Source of the DNA: Colwellia psychrerythraea
GTDB lineage: Bacteria; Pseudomonadota; Gammaproteobacteria; Enterobacterales; Alteromonadaceae
DNA: 64,000 nucleotides
NCBI RefSeq assembly: GCF_000764185.1
Contig: NZ_JQEC01000002.1
Location: 372,001 to 436,000, forward strand
Direction: 5' to 3'
Positions 36,987 through 45,274 of this stretch are shown here, piece by piece. Position 1 is the first letter of the stretch. Every line of letters starts with the position of its first letter. Both the position numbers and the translations under genes were made by a program. The notes under the pieces were generated by a model. It did not search any database. It was given only the letters and a program-made list of their open reading frames with translations, and was not told where the DNA came from.

Positions 36987-37601
36987 ATGCCTAGAGTTCA
37001 TTCAGCAAGAAACCGCGATGAATTTGAAGTGATATTAAATTCATTAGAAAAAAATAGAGGTAAAAAAGCTCGTTGGATAGCTGAGTTAACTTCCCTCTGG
37101 GCTTTAAGAATTAGTGACTTATTGGCATTAACCACAGCTCAAATAGATGAATCATTTAGAAAAGGTGAGATTAAAGTTATTGAAGGTAAAACTAAAAAGC
37201 GAAAGACAATTACTTTAACCCCTTATGCCATCAATATTTTAGAGGAAATACGAAAAACATATCCATATGAAAAATATTTGTTTGAAAGTCGCTACGGTGG
37301 AGCTAGAAAGCCTATTAGTAGAAAAACCGTGTGGGGCTGGATGTGCGAAGTTGAAATAGATGTTATTAAGTGGAGGCGCTCAATTGGCTACATGGGCGGG
37401 GTTAATCTAGGCACACACTCTTTACGTAAATCAGGCTCTAGATTAAGGCTACAAGCAGGGATTTCATTAGAAGAAATACAACAACTCTTAAACCATAGTA
37501 AGCCTGAAACTACTATTAATTATATTGATAATAATGAACAGGATTTAGTTAATACTTACGTTGTTGGTGATTATGCTTTGTTTGGTAAAAAACCTGATTA
37601 A
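36987..37601 (+). CDS. Short tyrosine recombinase
   Basis: A 204-aa recombinase consisting of little more than the catalytic domain. Arg in LWALRISDLLAL, the beta-hairpin Lys in GKTKKRKTITL, GTHSLRKSGSRL (His-x-x-Arg), His in LLNHSKPETT and Tyr in INYIDN complete the active site. Its size and lack of an arm domain recall FimB-type invertases and plasmid resolvase-like recombinases rather than an island integrase. GAGGTGA lies at the right distance before the ATG. It may resolve dimers of the excised island or invert a segment; no inverted sites were identified. Confidence 0.88.
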   Translation: MPRVHSARNRDEFEVILNSLEKNRGKKARWIAELTSLWALRISDLLALTTAQIDESFRKGEIKVIEGKTKKRKTITLTPYAINILEEIRKTYPYEKYLFESRYGGARKPISRKTVWGWMCEVEIDVIKWRRSIGYMGGVNLGTHSLRKSGSRLRLQAGISLEEIQQLLNHSKPETTINYIDNNEQDLVNTYVVGDYALFGKKPD

Positions 37602-38137
37602 AGACAGTTTATAAGTTACATCCTAAAGGCACCTTAAGTTATTGATTCTACTAAATAATACCAGACCTAAAAAACACACGGATAAAGTTGATTCGTTAGG
37701 TCTAGTTTAAACATTAACTAATTGATAAATAGCGGCCTTTGAAACAACGTGAAATATTGGATATTTGCTAGGAGAAACAAAGATTGAATCAATTTAACTG
37801 TGATTAAATAGCTCTATTCCATAGAGGGAGGGGTGGGTTAGATTTCTACAGCTTTATACACTCTAGACCGACGCCTAAGTCCACGTGAAATTTTGCCAAA
37901 ACTGAAAAGTTTTTTTGTACGTGCTTACTGGGCTGTAGCGAAGCATGTTTACATTTACTATTTTGATAGAACCTCAATATGAATAGGGGTTAGAGTGAGT
38001 TCTTGTCGTAAATAATGGCCTTGATTCTTGGTCAGACGAAAACGGGATTTTTCTGTGTCACTTTAATCAACTTGTGATTATGTGCAGCATAAAAATTCAT
38101 TGAAAACTAATTACCACCATCAAGGGAGATTACAAAA
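37602..38137. other. Non-coding stretch in the island
   Basis: 536 bases without a convincing gene. It includes a G-rich segment (37822-37865) that resembles the stretch at 39177-39215 downstream of the HNH gene, flanked by an acgtgc-containing T-rich tract in both copies. Otherwise nothing is recognised. Confidence 0.4.
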
Positions 38138-38581
38138 ATGTTATTAGAACTTAAGAACAGAGCTATTGAAGCAGATCAAGTCCATTCAGAAATTCTCGAT
38201 CGATGTTGTGAGTGGGATAATATTGTTGAACGTTCGGATGACCTAGTGAAATTTCTAGACTTGGATATCGGTGAAGAAAGTAAAACATTAATCCGGAGGT
38301 TGATAGATACTAACCTTGCCTTAAATCTTACTCATGCCGAACTAGAAGCAAAAAGAGATAAATCAGTATTAGAGTATGCATTAGCAAAACTAGGAGGAAA
38401 TCTTGGGAGTATTATTGATTACGTTGATAACAAAGGAAGAAAGCGGACTATTGTTGTAGAAGACGCTCAACTTCTAGCGGGAGACGTTGCGGTAACAGGC
38501 ACGCGTCTTCTTCAATCCGGAAAGATTGGTAAGTTAGAAGGCTATGTTTGTCTAGATTCCTGCCAATGGCAGCTAAGATAA
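38138..38581 (+). CDS. Phage-type hypothetical protein, 147 aa
   Basis: A 147-aa protein, not recognised. Start supported by AGGGAGA at proper spacing. Residues 1-80 are charged and helical (EILDRCCEWDNIVERSDDLV), the C-terminal half contains VDNKGRKRTIVVEDAQLLAG. It overlaps the HNH endonuclease gene by about 16-34 bases, a phage-like coupling, so it probably belongs to the same phage-derived module. Confidence 0.65.
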   Translation: MLLELKNRAIEADQVHSEILDRCCEWDNIVERSDDLVKFLDLDIGEESKTLIRRLIDTNLALNLTHAELEAKRDKSVLEYALAKLGGNLGSIIDYVDNKGRKRTIVVEDAQLLAGDVAVTGTRLLQSGKIGKLEGYVCLDSCQWQLR

Positions 38582-38967
38582 CAGTGGCTTCGCGTAAAAC
38601 AGGTCGCCCTTGTAGAAGTTGTAGAGTTGGCATTCATTACGGCTCTGGCTATTGTGATAAGTGCCAAGGCTCCGCAGCAACAAAACGCTGGTCACATCAC
38701 CACAAAGGGCGAACAACTGATCAACGAGGTTACGGCTCACAATGGAGGGTTATTAGGGAACAAGTTTTAATCCGTGATAAGAACCTATGCCAACCATGCT
38801 TACGCAACAATGTTGCAACACCAGCTAAACAAGTCGATCATATAATTGCTAAAGCTCTTGGTGGTAGTGATGCTGAAAGCAATTTAGAAGCTATTTGCAT
38901 AGAGTGCCACAAGGTTAAAACAGCTAATGAGAAGCATAAAAGGAAGGTTGATTTAAGTACCATCTAG
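38548..38967 (+). CDS. HNH endonuclease, phage type
   Basis: A 139-aa HNH nuclease. The N-terminal half has a zinc-ribbon-like CRSCRVGIHYGSGYCDKC, then the conserved phage element RGYGSQWRVIREQVLIRDKN, and the HNH core CQPC...KQVDHIIAKALGGSD...NLEAICIECHKVKT, where the first His-Asn-His set and four zinc cysteines are complete. Such proteins sit beside terminase genes in many phages and assist DNA packaging; no terminase remains here. ATG 38566 is an alternative start. It points to a phage or satellite ancestry of the island. Confidence 0.85.
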   Translation: MSRFLPMAAKITVASRKTGRPCRSCRVGIHYGSGYCDKCQGSAATKRWSHHHKGRTTDQRGYGSQWRVIREQVLIRDKNLCQPCLRNNVATPAKQVDHIIAKALGGSDAESNLEAICIECHKVKTANEKHKRKVDLSTI

Positions 38968-39548
38968 CTTCAAGTATATCTATCAATCAGTGTCTATTAG
39001 TACCTGATAAGTAAAATAACAGTTGATAAAGCAGTTAATTGCACCTAAAAAGATACAAAAAAAACCCTTTTTTAGCCTAAAAACAGTAAAAATCATCTTA
39101 TAATTGATGAATTATTCAACCCGTTGAGAATCGCACGATAATGAGTCTATTATATTAGACCCTTTATTAACAAGGGCTGCATAGGGGGGGGAGGTAAAAT
39201 CTCTAGAGCCTATAGCATGGTGACCGTACCCTCAGGATTTTTTTTACGTGCGCGCATTAAAAAGTTTCTGACCCCACCAAGATCGAGGCGTAATTGTTGG
39301 GGTGTGACACGTCACATTTATACCCACTTAAAAATAGCTCAACAGAAATAAGCATTTTTTCGTGGCTTAAGCCATATAAGCTGGTTTAAATCTTAATATA
39401 TCAATTCAAAAAATTAGCGTCTTAATTAGAGAGTACAATTGAAAATGAATAAAGAAAAAAGAAAAATAAATGAGCATTGACGAAAGGACATATAGTCAAA
39501 CAAATGATATATTGAGGCACATAAAAATAATATATTCATGAATGTTCA
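38968..39548. other. Non-coding stretch before the defence-like cassette
   Basis: 581 AT-rich bases without a convincing gene. A G8 run and neighbouring sequence at 39177-39215 resemble 37822-37865. The promoter of the methyltransferase cassette should lie in the last 150 bases, but no clear sigma-70 pair can be chosen. Confidence 0.45.
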
Positions 39549-40979
39549 ATGAGCTTTGATTTCCCACAGGATTCCGTGCAATCCAATTATAGTAGCTCAA
39601 AACCTTCTGATGAAAGCGTTGCAATCTCACATCACGAAGAAATTGATGCGGAATTAAGTAGGCTTTTTAATAAATTCAAAACTGATGGTCTACCTATAGA
39701 GGTAGATTTTAGGGAGTTAGTGAATTGGATTCCATATTCTGATTCATACACACACTATATTCATAGTTACCCTGCTAAACTATTAAAACATATACCTATC
39801 TTTTTTTTGAATTCTAAAATTCTTCTTCCAGAAAAAGGAAGTGTAGTATTAGACCCTTTCTGTGGCTCTGGTACTGTTCTCTTGGAATCCATGTTGTCAG
39901 GTCATAACAGCCTAGGCTGCGATGCTAACCCTCTAGCTCGCTTAATTGCGAAAGTTAAAACTACAAAGCTGGATAGCAACGTAATCAGAAGTCAAAAAAA
40001 TAATATTGTTGCTAAAGCTAAAAGGTTAAGAAAGTTCGCTCCTTTAAACGTGACTAATATTGATCATTGGTTCCCAAAAAAGACTCAATTACATTTGTCT
40101 AAATTGATTAGAGCGATAGAGGGTTTACCAGAAAGTAATGAAAAAGATTTTTTCAAGGCTACTTTTTCTAGCATAATTAAAAAGGTTAGTTTTTCTGATC
40201 CTAACTTGAGCGTGCCAGTAAAAATTAAACCGAGCAAATATAACGACCCTACAACGAAAGAAAAAGCAGAAAAGCAGCTACTTTCGGTTGAAAATACAGA
40301 TGTGCTATCCGTATTTGAAAAGCATATAGAACAAAATATAAAAAGAATAGATTTACTTGAACAAGTGGATACTGAATCCCTTAAATGTGAGGTAATTTCC
40401 AAAGATGCAAGAAAAATATCTAGCTCATTATCCCCTAATTCAGAACCACTCAAAGCAAACTCCGTTGACTTTATAGTGACATCTCCGCCTTATGCTGGAG
40501 CACAAAAATATGTTAGATCTTCTTCTTTAAATCTTGGGTGGCTTGGCTTTTGTGAAAAAAACACTCTACGTGACTATGAGCGGTTGAATATTGGAAGAGA
40601 GCATTATAGTAAATCTGAATATAAAGATATAATTCAGCTTTCTATCGAAGAAATAGACAGAGTGTTAGAACGAATTTGGGAAAAAAATCCTTTACGGGCT
40701 CATATAAATGGCAATTATCTTTTAGAAATGAAATCAGCAATAGCTGAAATGTATAGGGTATTAAAAACAGACAAATATTGCACTATAGTCATTGGAAATA
40801 ATGAAGTGTGCGGTGAACCTTTTGAGACGCAAAAATTCATTAGGCTTTTGGCTGAACAAACAGGATTTAAAACCGAATTGGTATTAGTTGATGAAATACA
40901 CTCAAGAGGGCTCATGACTAAAAGGAATAAAACTGCTAGCGTTATTAATTCAGAATGGATTTTGGTTTTCAAAAAATGA
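39549..40979 (+). CDS. DNA methyltransferase (amino-type)
   Basis: A 476-aa AdoMet-dependent DNA methylase. SDSYTHYIHSYPAKLLKHI (motif X side) is followed by LDPFCGSGTVLLESML (AdoMet loop, residues 101-116) and GCDANPLA; the catalytic TSPPYAGAQKYV is at 311-322 after a variable block of about 190 residues that may be the target-recognition domain. This order (AdoMet motif first, catalytic second) resembles the alpha arrangement, while the motif spellings are those of the N4-cytosine/N6-adenine DNA modification methylases. No restriction endonuclease is adjacent. First of four tightly linked genes. Confidence 0.9.
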   Translation: MSFDFPQDSVQSNYSSSKPSDESVAISHHEEIDAELSRLFNKFKTDGLPIEVDFRELVNWIPYSDSYTHYIHSYPAKLLKHIPIFFLNSKILLPEKGSVVLDPFCGSGTVLLESMLSGHNSLGCDANPLARLIAKVKTTKLDSNVIRSQKNNIVAKAKRLRKFAPLNVTNIDHWFPKKTQLHLSKLIRAIEGLPESNEKDFFKATFSSIIKKVSFSDPNLSVPVKIKPSKYNDPTTKEKAEKQLLSVENTDVLSVFEKHIEQNIKRIDLLEQVDTESLKCEVISKDARKISSSLSPNSEPLKANSVDFIVTSPPYAGAQKYVRSSSLNLGWLGFCEKNTLRDYERLNIGREHYSKSEYKDIIQLSIEEIDRVLERIWEKNPLRAHINGNYLLEMKSAIAEMYRVLKTDKYCTIVIGNNEVCGEPFETQKFIRLLAEQTGFKTELVLVDEIHSRGLMTKRNKTASVINSEWILVFKK

Positions 40980-41938
40980 ATGAATTCGACTTTAAAGAAC
41001 AATTAGAAATTAAAATAACTAAACTTTCTCAAAATATTTGGGAAGATAAAGTTGGTGGTATAAGTCTTAATAAGTGGTTAGAAAACTTCCAGACTAATGA
41101 TGATCCGAGTAAATGTGAACAAACTCATGCCTTATATCTAGTTAGCAATTTTATGTATTTTGGTACACGAGAAATTAGAGAGTTATTGAAATCATTGTAT
41201 AGAGATAAATTCCTAAAGCCACTTGTACAAACAATTAGAAGACAAAATCAAGATACTAAATTACTCCGAGATATACAGAGCAGCATAAAAAAAGATTTAT
41301 CAGAAACAAGGTTTTTAGGGATTGGAAACCCTTCAGAGAGTGGAACTCACTTGCTCTATTTCTTTCGACAAGAAAATAATTTGAGTAAAGATGATTTTTT
41401 ACATAGTCATGAAATAATTTCAATGGCTCGTTCGCCTGTCAATCAACAAGTTACTTTAAGATTAAAAAATTCTAAAATTAGAAGATATATTTTTTTAGAT
41501 GATGTTTGTGGCAGTGGCACTCAAGCAATTGAGTACTCTAAAACACTATTGTCTGAAATTAAAGCTTTAGACCCAACAATTAAGATATGCTATTTCTCTT
41601 TATTTTCGACTGCACATGGAATGAAGAATATAAGGAAAAATACTCATTTTGATGAAGTTGGTTGTATTTTTGAGCTAGATGAATCGTTCAAGTGCTTTTC
41701 TGATGAAGCTAGGCAATTTAAGGGGGAAGCTGAACTTCCTATATCCAAAGATTTTGCCAAGGCTTTTTGTGAGAAATATGGAATAAACCTTTTAAATTCA
41801 CAAGAGCATGCTTTAGGCTATAAAAGTAGCCAGTTACTATTAGGCTTCGCCCACAATACTCCAGATAACACTTTACCAATCATTTGGGGCGAAACCGCTA
41901 CTTGGACGCCTTTGTTCAAGAGATATCAGAAATATTAA
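40976..41938 (+). CDS. Phosphoribosyltransferase-like protein
   Basis: A protein of 320 aa (327 from ATG 40955) with a central phosphoribosyltransferase-like site: RRYIFLDDVCGSGTQAIEYS, a hydrophobic strand ending in two acidic residues and a Gly/Ser/Thr loop, as in PRPP-binding enzymes, plus an upstream LGIGNPSESGTHLLYFFR. The N-terminal 110 residues are helical. This architecture recalls the PRTase-CE proteins described in predicted conflict systems (recall, unverified). The ATG at 40976 overlaps the methyltransferase stop as ATGA, so I prefer it. 38 bases separate it from the ATPase gene. Confidence 0.72.
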   Translation: MNEFDFKEQLEIKITKLSQNIWEDKVGGISLNKWLENFQTNDDPSKCEQTHALYLVSNFMYFGTREIRELLKSLYRDKFLKPLVQTIRRQNQDTKLLRDIQSSIKKDLSETRFLGIGNPSESGTHLLYFFRQENNLSKDDFLHSHEIISMARSPVNQQVTLRLKNSKIRRYIFLDDVCGSGTQAIEYSKTLLSEIKALDPTIKICYFSLFSTAHGMKNIRKNTHFDEVGCIFELDESFKCFSDEARQFKGEAELPISKDFAKAFCEKYGINLLNSQEHALGYKSSQLLLGFAHNTPDNTLPIIWGETATWTPLFKRYQKY

Positions 41939-41976
41939 CTTATCGGTACAACATACTAGGAAAATAAGAGGCCCAA

Positions 41977-44028
41977 GTGGATTTATTACAGAAGAACCCA
42001 TTTACAACATTAAAAGCCAATGATCTCAATGATGCTGAAATTAATGAGCAATGGGTGGATTCGCAAGGTGGATTTGCCGATTTTTTTTGTCCTACTCATA
42101 AAGTTTCTCAATATATTTTAGGAGGCAAAGGGAGCGGAAAAACTCATTTAATGAGATATTTTTCATATAACTCTCAAATGGTCAGGAATAGTCATTCTAT
42201 TTTGGAAGGTATAAAAAATGATGGCTATTTTGGAATTTATTTTCAAGCAAGTGGCTTAAATGGAGAGCGTTTTGAAGGCTTACCATTTGCAGCTAAGAAG
42301 AAAAGTGCACTCTTTGAATACTCTTATGAACTTTGGTGTGCCGGCTTAATCATACAAGCATTAATTGAAATAAATGCTATTGATCCCCTTTTAGAGGATG
42401 AATCTGCTTTTTGTGAAGAAGTATTATCCTTATTTTTTAAGAAAACTGATTTATTTAACCAGGTTAATAATTTAGTTAGTTTACAGCAGCTAATAAAAGA
42501 GCTGTCCAATAAAGTTGATTATGAAGTTAATAATGCATTTTTTTCGGATGACACTCATTTTGAAGTTTTAACGAAAAGAGGTAGTTTGATTTTTGGAATT
42601 CCAAAGCTTATCACTGCTCATATAGATAGTTTTGCTGAAATCACATTCTTATACCTTATAGATGAATTAGAGAATATTAATCCTGAACAGCAAAAATATA
42701 TAAATACACTACTTAGAGAGAAACAACTTCCTTGCTCTTTTCGGCTAGGGGCTCGAGGGTATGGAATTAAAACTTTCAAAACCCTTGGTTCAAATGAAGA
42801 AAATAGAGAAGGTCATGAGTATGAAATAACAAAACTTGATAACATATTACACGATAAGTCTGACTATGAGTTATTTGCAATAAACTTAATAATTAACCGA
42901 CTTGAGAAGTCTGGTTTTATTTCGAAATCTCAAAAACATTTAGATATTTTTGGGGATAATATCAAGGCGAAAAAAACGTTCTTAAATAGCTTATTCGAAG
43001 AACCCGATTTAAATTCCGTTTTAGCATTAAAGCAGCCTGAAAATGAAGAAAAGTCATCACATATGACGGCTATGAAAAATAGAATTTCTAGTAAAAGACT
43101 TCCCGATAAGACAGCGGAAATAATTGTATCTTACTTATCAAATAGAGCTGCTCCATTGGTTGAAGCAGCCAGTATTCATTTATTCTCACAGTACTGGAAA
43201 GATGCAGCTAGAACACCTGAAGAACTTGTAAGTGAAGCTAAAAAAACCAAAGAGCTAGCATACAAATATATCGATTCAAGGTCAAATAACTCACTCATTC
43301 ACAAAAAAATAAATTACTATAAAAACAACTACCTAGCATCCTCCCTAAGAGCAAAAAGTCAAAAGAATATTGAGCAATATTTAGGTTTAGAAAATTTACT
43401 ACTTGTTACTAAGGGGTTTCCTCGGCATATATTAACCGCGCTAAGGAATATATATAAAAATGAGGTGTTTGCCGGTAATGTTCCTTTTTCTGGTTCAACT
43501 CCAATCTCAATAAAATCACAAAAAATTTCATTAATGGAAGCCGCCAATTGGTTTCATAATGAATGCTCTTGTGAAGGGGTACTGGGAAATAGGGTTCTTG
43601 ACGCTTTAGCTAATATTTGTGAAATATTAAGAATTGAAATGTATGCCGATAAACCTGTCGAATGCTCTGCATCATCATTTACAGTTGATGAATCCCTAGT
43701 CTCTGATGAAACAAGGGATATTTTAAGATGGGGCGTTCTTATCAGAGTATTTATAGAGGCTCCCGATAGACAAGAGAAAAACTCTCAAAAATTAATTTCC
43801 AAGTTTCATATTAACAGCCTTCTTTGCCCTAAGTGGGGACTTTCAGCAAAGAAAAGAGGTGCTATTTCTTTCACACCGGACACTTTAGATGTCATTTGCT
43901 CTAAGGACAGAAGAAAAGAGTTTGATGCCTTAGTTAATACATTTACAAGCTCTCGTAACATGCCATTTAAAGTAGCTACAGACGAAGATGAAAGTAAAGA
44001 TACTCAACAGAATGGGTTTGGGTTCTAG
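41977..44028 (+). CDS. ORC/CDC6-like P-loop ATPase
   Basis: A 683-aa AAA+/STAND-like ATPase. Walker A ILGGKGSGKTHLMRYF (residues 47-62), Walker B FLYLIDELENI and a sensor-like CSFRLGARGYGIKT lie in the first 280 residues, the spacing of ORC/CDC6-type ATPases. About 400 mostly helical residues follow, ending in a winged-helix-like part (LISKFHINSLLCPKWGLS). The start is GTG with AAGAGG five bases before it. The next gene begins directly after its stop. In this context it probably acts as the sensor or motor of the cassette; this is inference. Confidence 0.82.
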   Translation: MDLLQKNPFTTLKANDLNDAEINEQWVDSQGGFADFFCPTHKVSQYILGGKGSGKTHLMRYFSYNSQMVRNSHSILEGIKNDGYFGIYFQASGLNGERFEGLPFAAKKKSALFEYSYELWCAGLIIQALIEINAIDPLLEDESAFCEEVLSLFFKKTDLFNQVNNLVSLQQLIKELSNKVDYEVNNAFFSDDTHFEVLTKRGSLIFGIPKLITAHIDSFAEITFLYLIDELENINPEQQKYINTLLREKQLPCSFRLGARGYGIKTFKTLGSNEENREGHEYEITKLDNILHDKSDYELFAINLIINRLEKSGFISKSQKHLDIFGDNIKAKKTFLNSLFEEPDLNSVLALKQPENEEKSSHMTAMKNRISSKRLPDKTAEIIVSYLSNRAAPLVEAASIHLFSQYWKDAARTPEELVSEAKKTKELAYKYIDSRSNNSLIHKKINYYKNNYLASSLRAKSQKNIEQYLGLENLLLVTKGFPRHILTALRNIYKNEVFAGNVPFSGSTPISIKSQKISLMEAANWFHNECSCEGVLGNRVLDALANICEILRIEMYADKPVECSASSFTVDESLVSDETRDILRWGVLIRVFIEAPDRQEKNSQKLISKFHINSLLCPKWGLSAKKRGAISFTPDTLDVICSKDRRKEFDALVNTFTSSRNMPFKVATDEDESKDTQQNGFGF

Positions 44029-44967
44029 ATGCATTACTATATGTATTACAAAGATGAATTGGCCCTTGACAATGATTGGCCACAGTGGGATTTGTTTATA
44101 TCTGCTTATAATTTAAGTGAGCGATTAAATACAATTTTCAATAAAGTTCAAGCTAAAGATAAATATTGGTTAGTTTTTCCAGAATATGGTTTTTCCGAGG
44201 ATGAAAAACCAAATGGTGACTCTGTTTATAATGTACTTCAAGGATCTGAAGCAGAACAGTTGATGCCTATAATTCAGCAGATAAAGTTAAATGAATATAA
44301 AGATAAAAATATTTGTATTGATGCTACTGGCTTTATGAGAGCTCAATTATTATTTTTACTCGCATATTTTAAAAAATTGGGTTTTACGAAAATTGATTTT
44401 TTATATAGTGAACCAGATCATTATTCTAAAAAAGAAAATACAACATTCTCTGCAGGAACAATCACGGAGACAAGGCAAGTGATTGGCTACCAGGGAAACT
44501 CAAAGCTATCGAATAAAAAAGATCTATTAATTATTTCTGCTGGATATGATACTAATCTAATAGCGAAAGTAGCTCAACAATATGAAAATTCAGAAATAGT
44601 TCCTCTACTTGGTTTCCCATCTTTAAGAGCTGACATGTTCCAAGAGAATATTTTAAGAACTGTCGCTGCTGATGAATCCTTTAGTGCTGAAACATTGAAA
44701 TATCCTTTATTCGCACCTGCAGCCGATCCATTTGAAACAGCTGAATCAATAAGCCATTACATTAAAAAACACGATTGCTTAAATAATTTTGATCACATAT
44801 ACCTCTGTCCTTTAGCTACTAAGCCTCAAGTATTAGGCATGGGTTTAGTATTCCTGAATGAATATGAAAACATGAATGTCAGTATCTTATATCCATTTAG
44901 TGAGGGCTACTCTAAGGAAACCTCTATAGGGGTTTCCAAAATCTGGAAGTATACTTTTGAGTTTTAA
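44029..44967 (+). CDS. Unknown protein, possibly two Rossmann-like halves, 312 aa
   Basis: Not recognised. Its ATG follows the TAG of the ATPase gene without a gap, so translation is coupled. Two segments look like beta-alpha units of a nucleotide-binding-type fold: KNICIDATGFMRAQLLFLLA then IDFLYSEPDHYS, and KKDLLIISAGYDTNLIAKVA followed by EIVPLLGFPSLRADM. It could sense a ligand (CARF-like) or be an effector; nothing in the sequence decides. No membrane segment. It is the last gene of the cassette and 93 bases from attR. Confidence 0.7.
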   Translation: MHYYMYYKDELALDNDWPQWDLFISAYNLSERLNTIFNKVQAKDKYWLVFPEYGFSEDEKPNGDSVYNVLQGSEAEQLMPIIQQIKLNEYKDKNICIDATGFMRAQLLFLLAYFKKLGFTKIDFLYSEPDHYSKKENTTFSAGTITETRQVIGYQGNSKLSNKKDLLIISAGYDTNLIAKVAQQYENSEIVPLLGFPSLRADMFQENILRTVAADESFSAETLKYPLFAPAADPFETAESISHYIKKHDCLNNFDHIYLCPLATKPQVLGMGLVFLNEYENMNVSILYPFSEGYSKETSIGVSKIWKYTFEF

Positions 44968-44970
44968 ATT

Positions 44971-44992
44971 GGTGGGCAAAAAGGTGGGCAAA
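44971..44992 (+). repeat. Putative integrase arm-binding repeats, right
   Basis: GGTGGGCAAA occurs at 44971 and 44983 with 12-bp spacing, matching the pair inside the left end at 32664/32676. Confidence 0.65.
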
Positions 44993-45060
44993 GTACAGGG
45001 TTTTATCATATATCGAATGCAGCCCCCTAATTAATAACACCAAGGCTTTAAAACAATAAG

Positions 45061-45077
45061 CAGATTGCGAATATAGA
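45061..45077 (+). other. attR core (17 bp)
   Basis: Right copy of CAGATTGCGAATATAGA, continued by ATAA, which in frame reads Q-I-A-N-I-E-stop, the native end of yicC. Confidence 0.88.
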
Positions 45078-45108
45078 ATAATAACCACTAAGAACTATCA
45101 ACGATACC

Positions 45109-45138
45109 AAAGCCCTTTATTTTTATAGGGCTTTTTTT
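45109..45138 (+). terminator. Original yicC terminator displaced by the island
   Basis: Stem AAAGCCCT / AGGGCTTT followed by a T run, 30 bases past attR. Before integration it would have ended yicC. Confidence 0.85.
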
Positions 45139-45157
45139 ATATATTCAATTTAAAAAT

Positions 45158-45274
45158 TTATGGAGCTACTTGGCTGATATAACAAGTTCCGATACAGAAA
45201 CTAAATCTCAGACAAGCATTCATGGCATCATGCGTGATATTACTGAGCGAAACTCAGATATTGCTAAAACATAA
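45158..45274 (+). pseudogene. Possible PAS-sensor gene fragment
   Basis: A short frame ending in SIHGIMRDITERNSDIAKT-stop. G-x-x-RDITER is the usual end of a PAS/PAC domain in sensor proteins. There is no start codon or complete domain, so this looks like a remnant left next to yicC. Weak evidence from one motif. Confidence 0.35.

Larger units (their letters stand above)
32536..45077. mobile_element. Genomic island integrated in the yicC 3' end
   Basis: The segment is bounded by 17-bp direct repeats CAGATTGCGAATATAGA at 32536-32552 and 45061-45077. A P4-type integrase gene lies next to attL. At attR the sequence continues GAA-TAA, exactly the codons needed to end yicC before integration. Pairs of GGTGGGCAA-type repeats lie inside both ends. 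The contents are an integrase, regulators, a replication-type protein, a second recombinase, an HNH endonuclease and a methyltransferase/ATPase cassette. No capsid or tail genes are seen. The length is 12.5 kb. Confidence 0.9.

Noticed and set aside
40085-40453. A 122-codon frame opposite the methyltransferase gene
   Set aside because: Antisense shadow of the variable block of the methylase; no ribosome site, low-complexity Ser/Phe content.
39549-44967. Classical restriction-modification, BREX or DISARM system
   Set aside because: No restriction nuclease, PglZ phosphatase, Lon-like protease, helicase or phospholipase D gene accompanies the methylase.
32536-45077. The island as a complete prophage
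   Set aside because: No terminase large subunit, portal, capsid, tail or lysis genes are visible in its 12.5 kb; only an HNH nuclease and regulators look phage-like.
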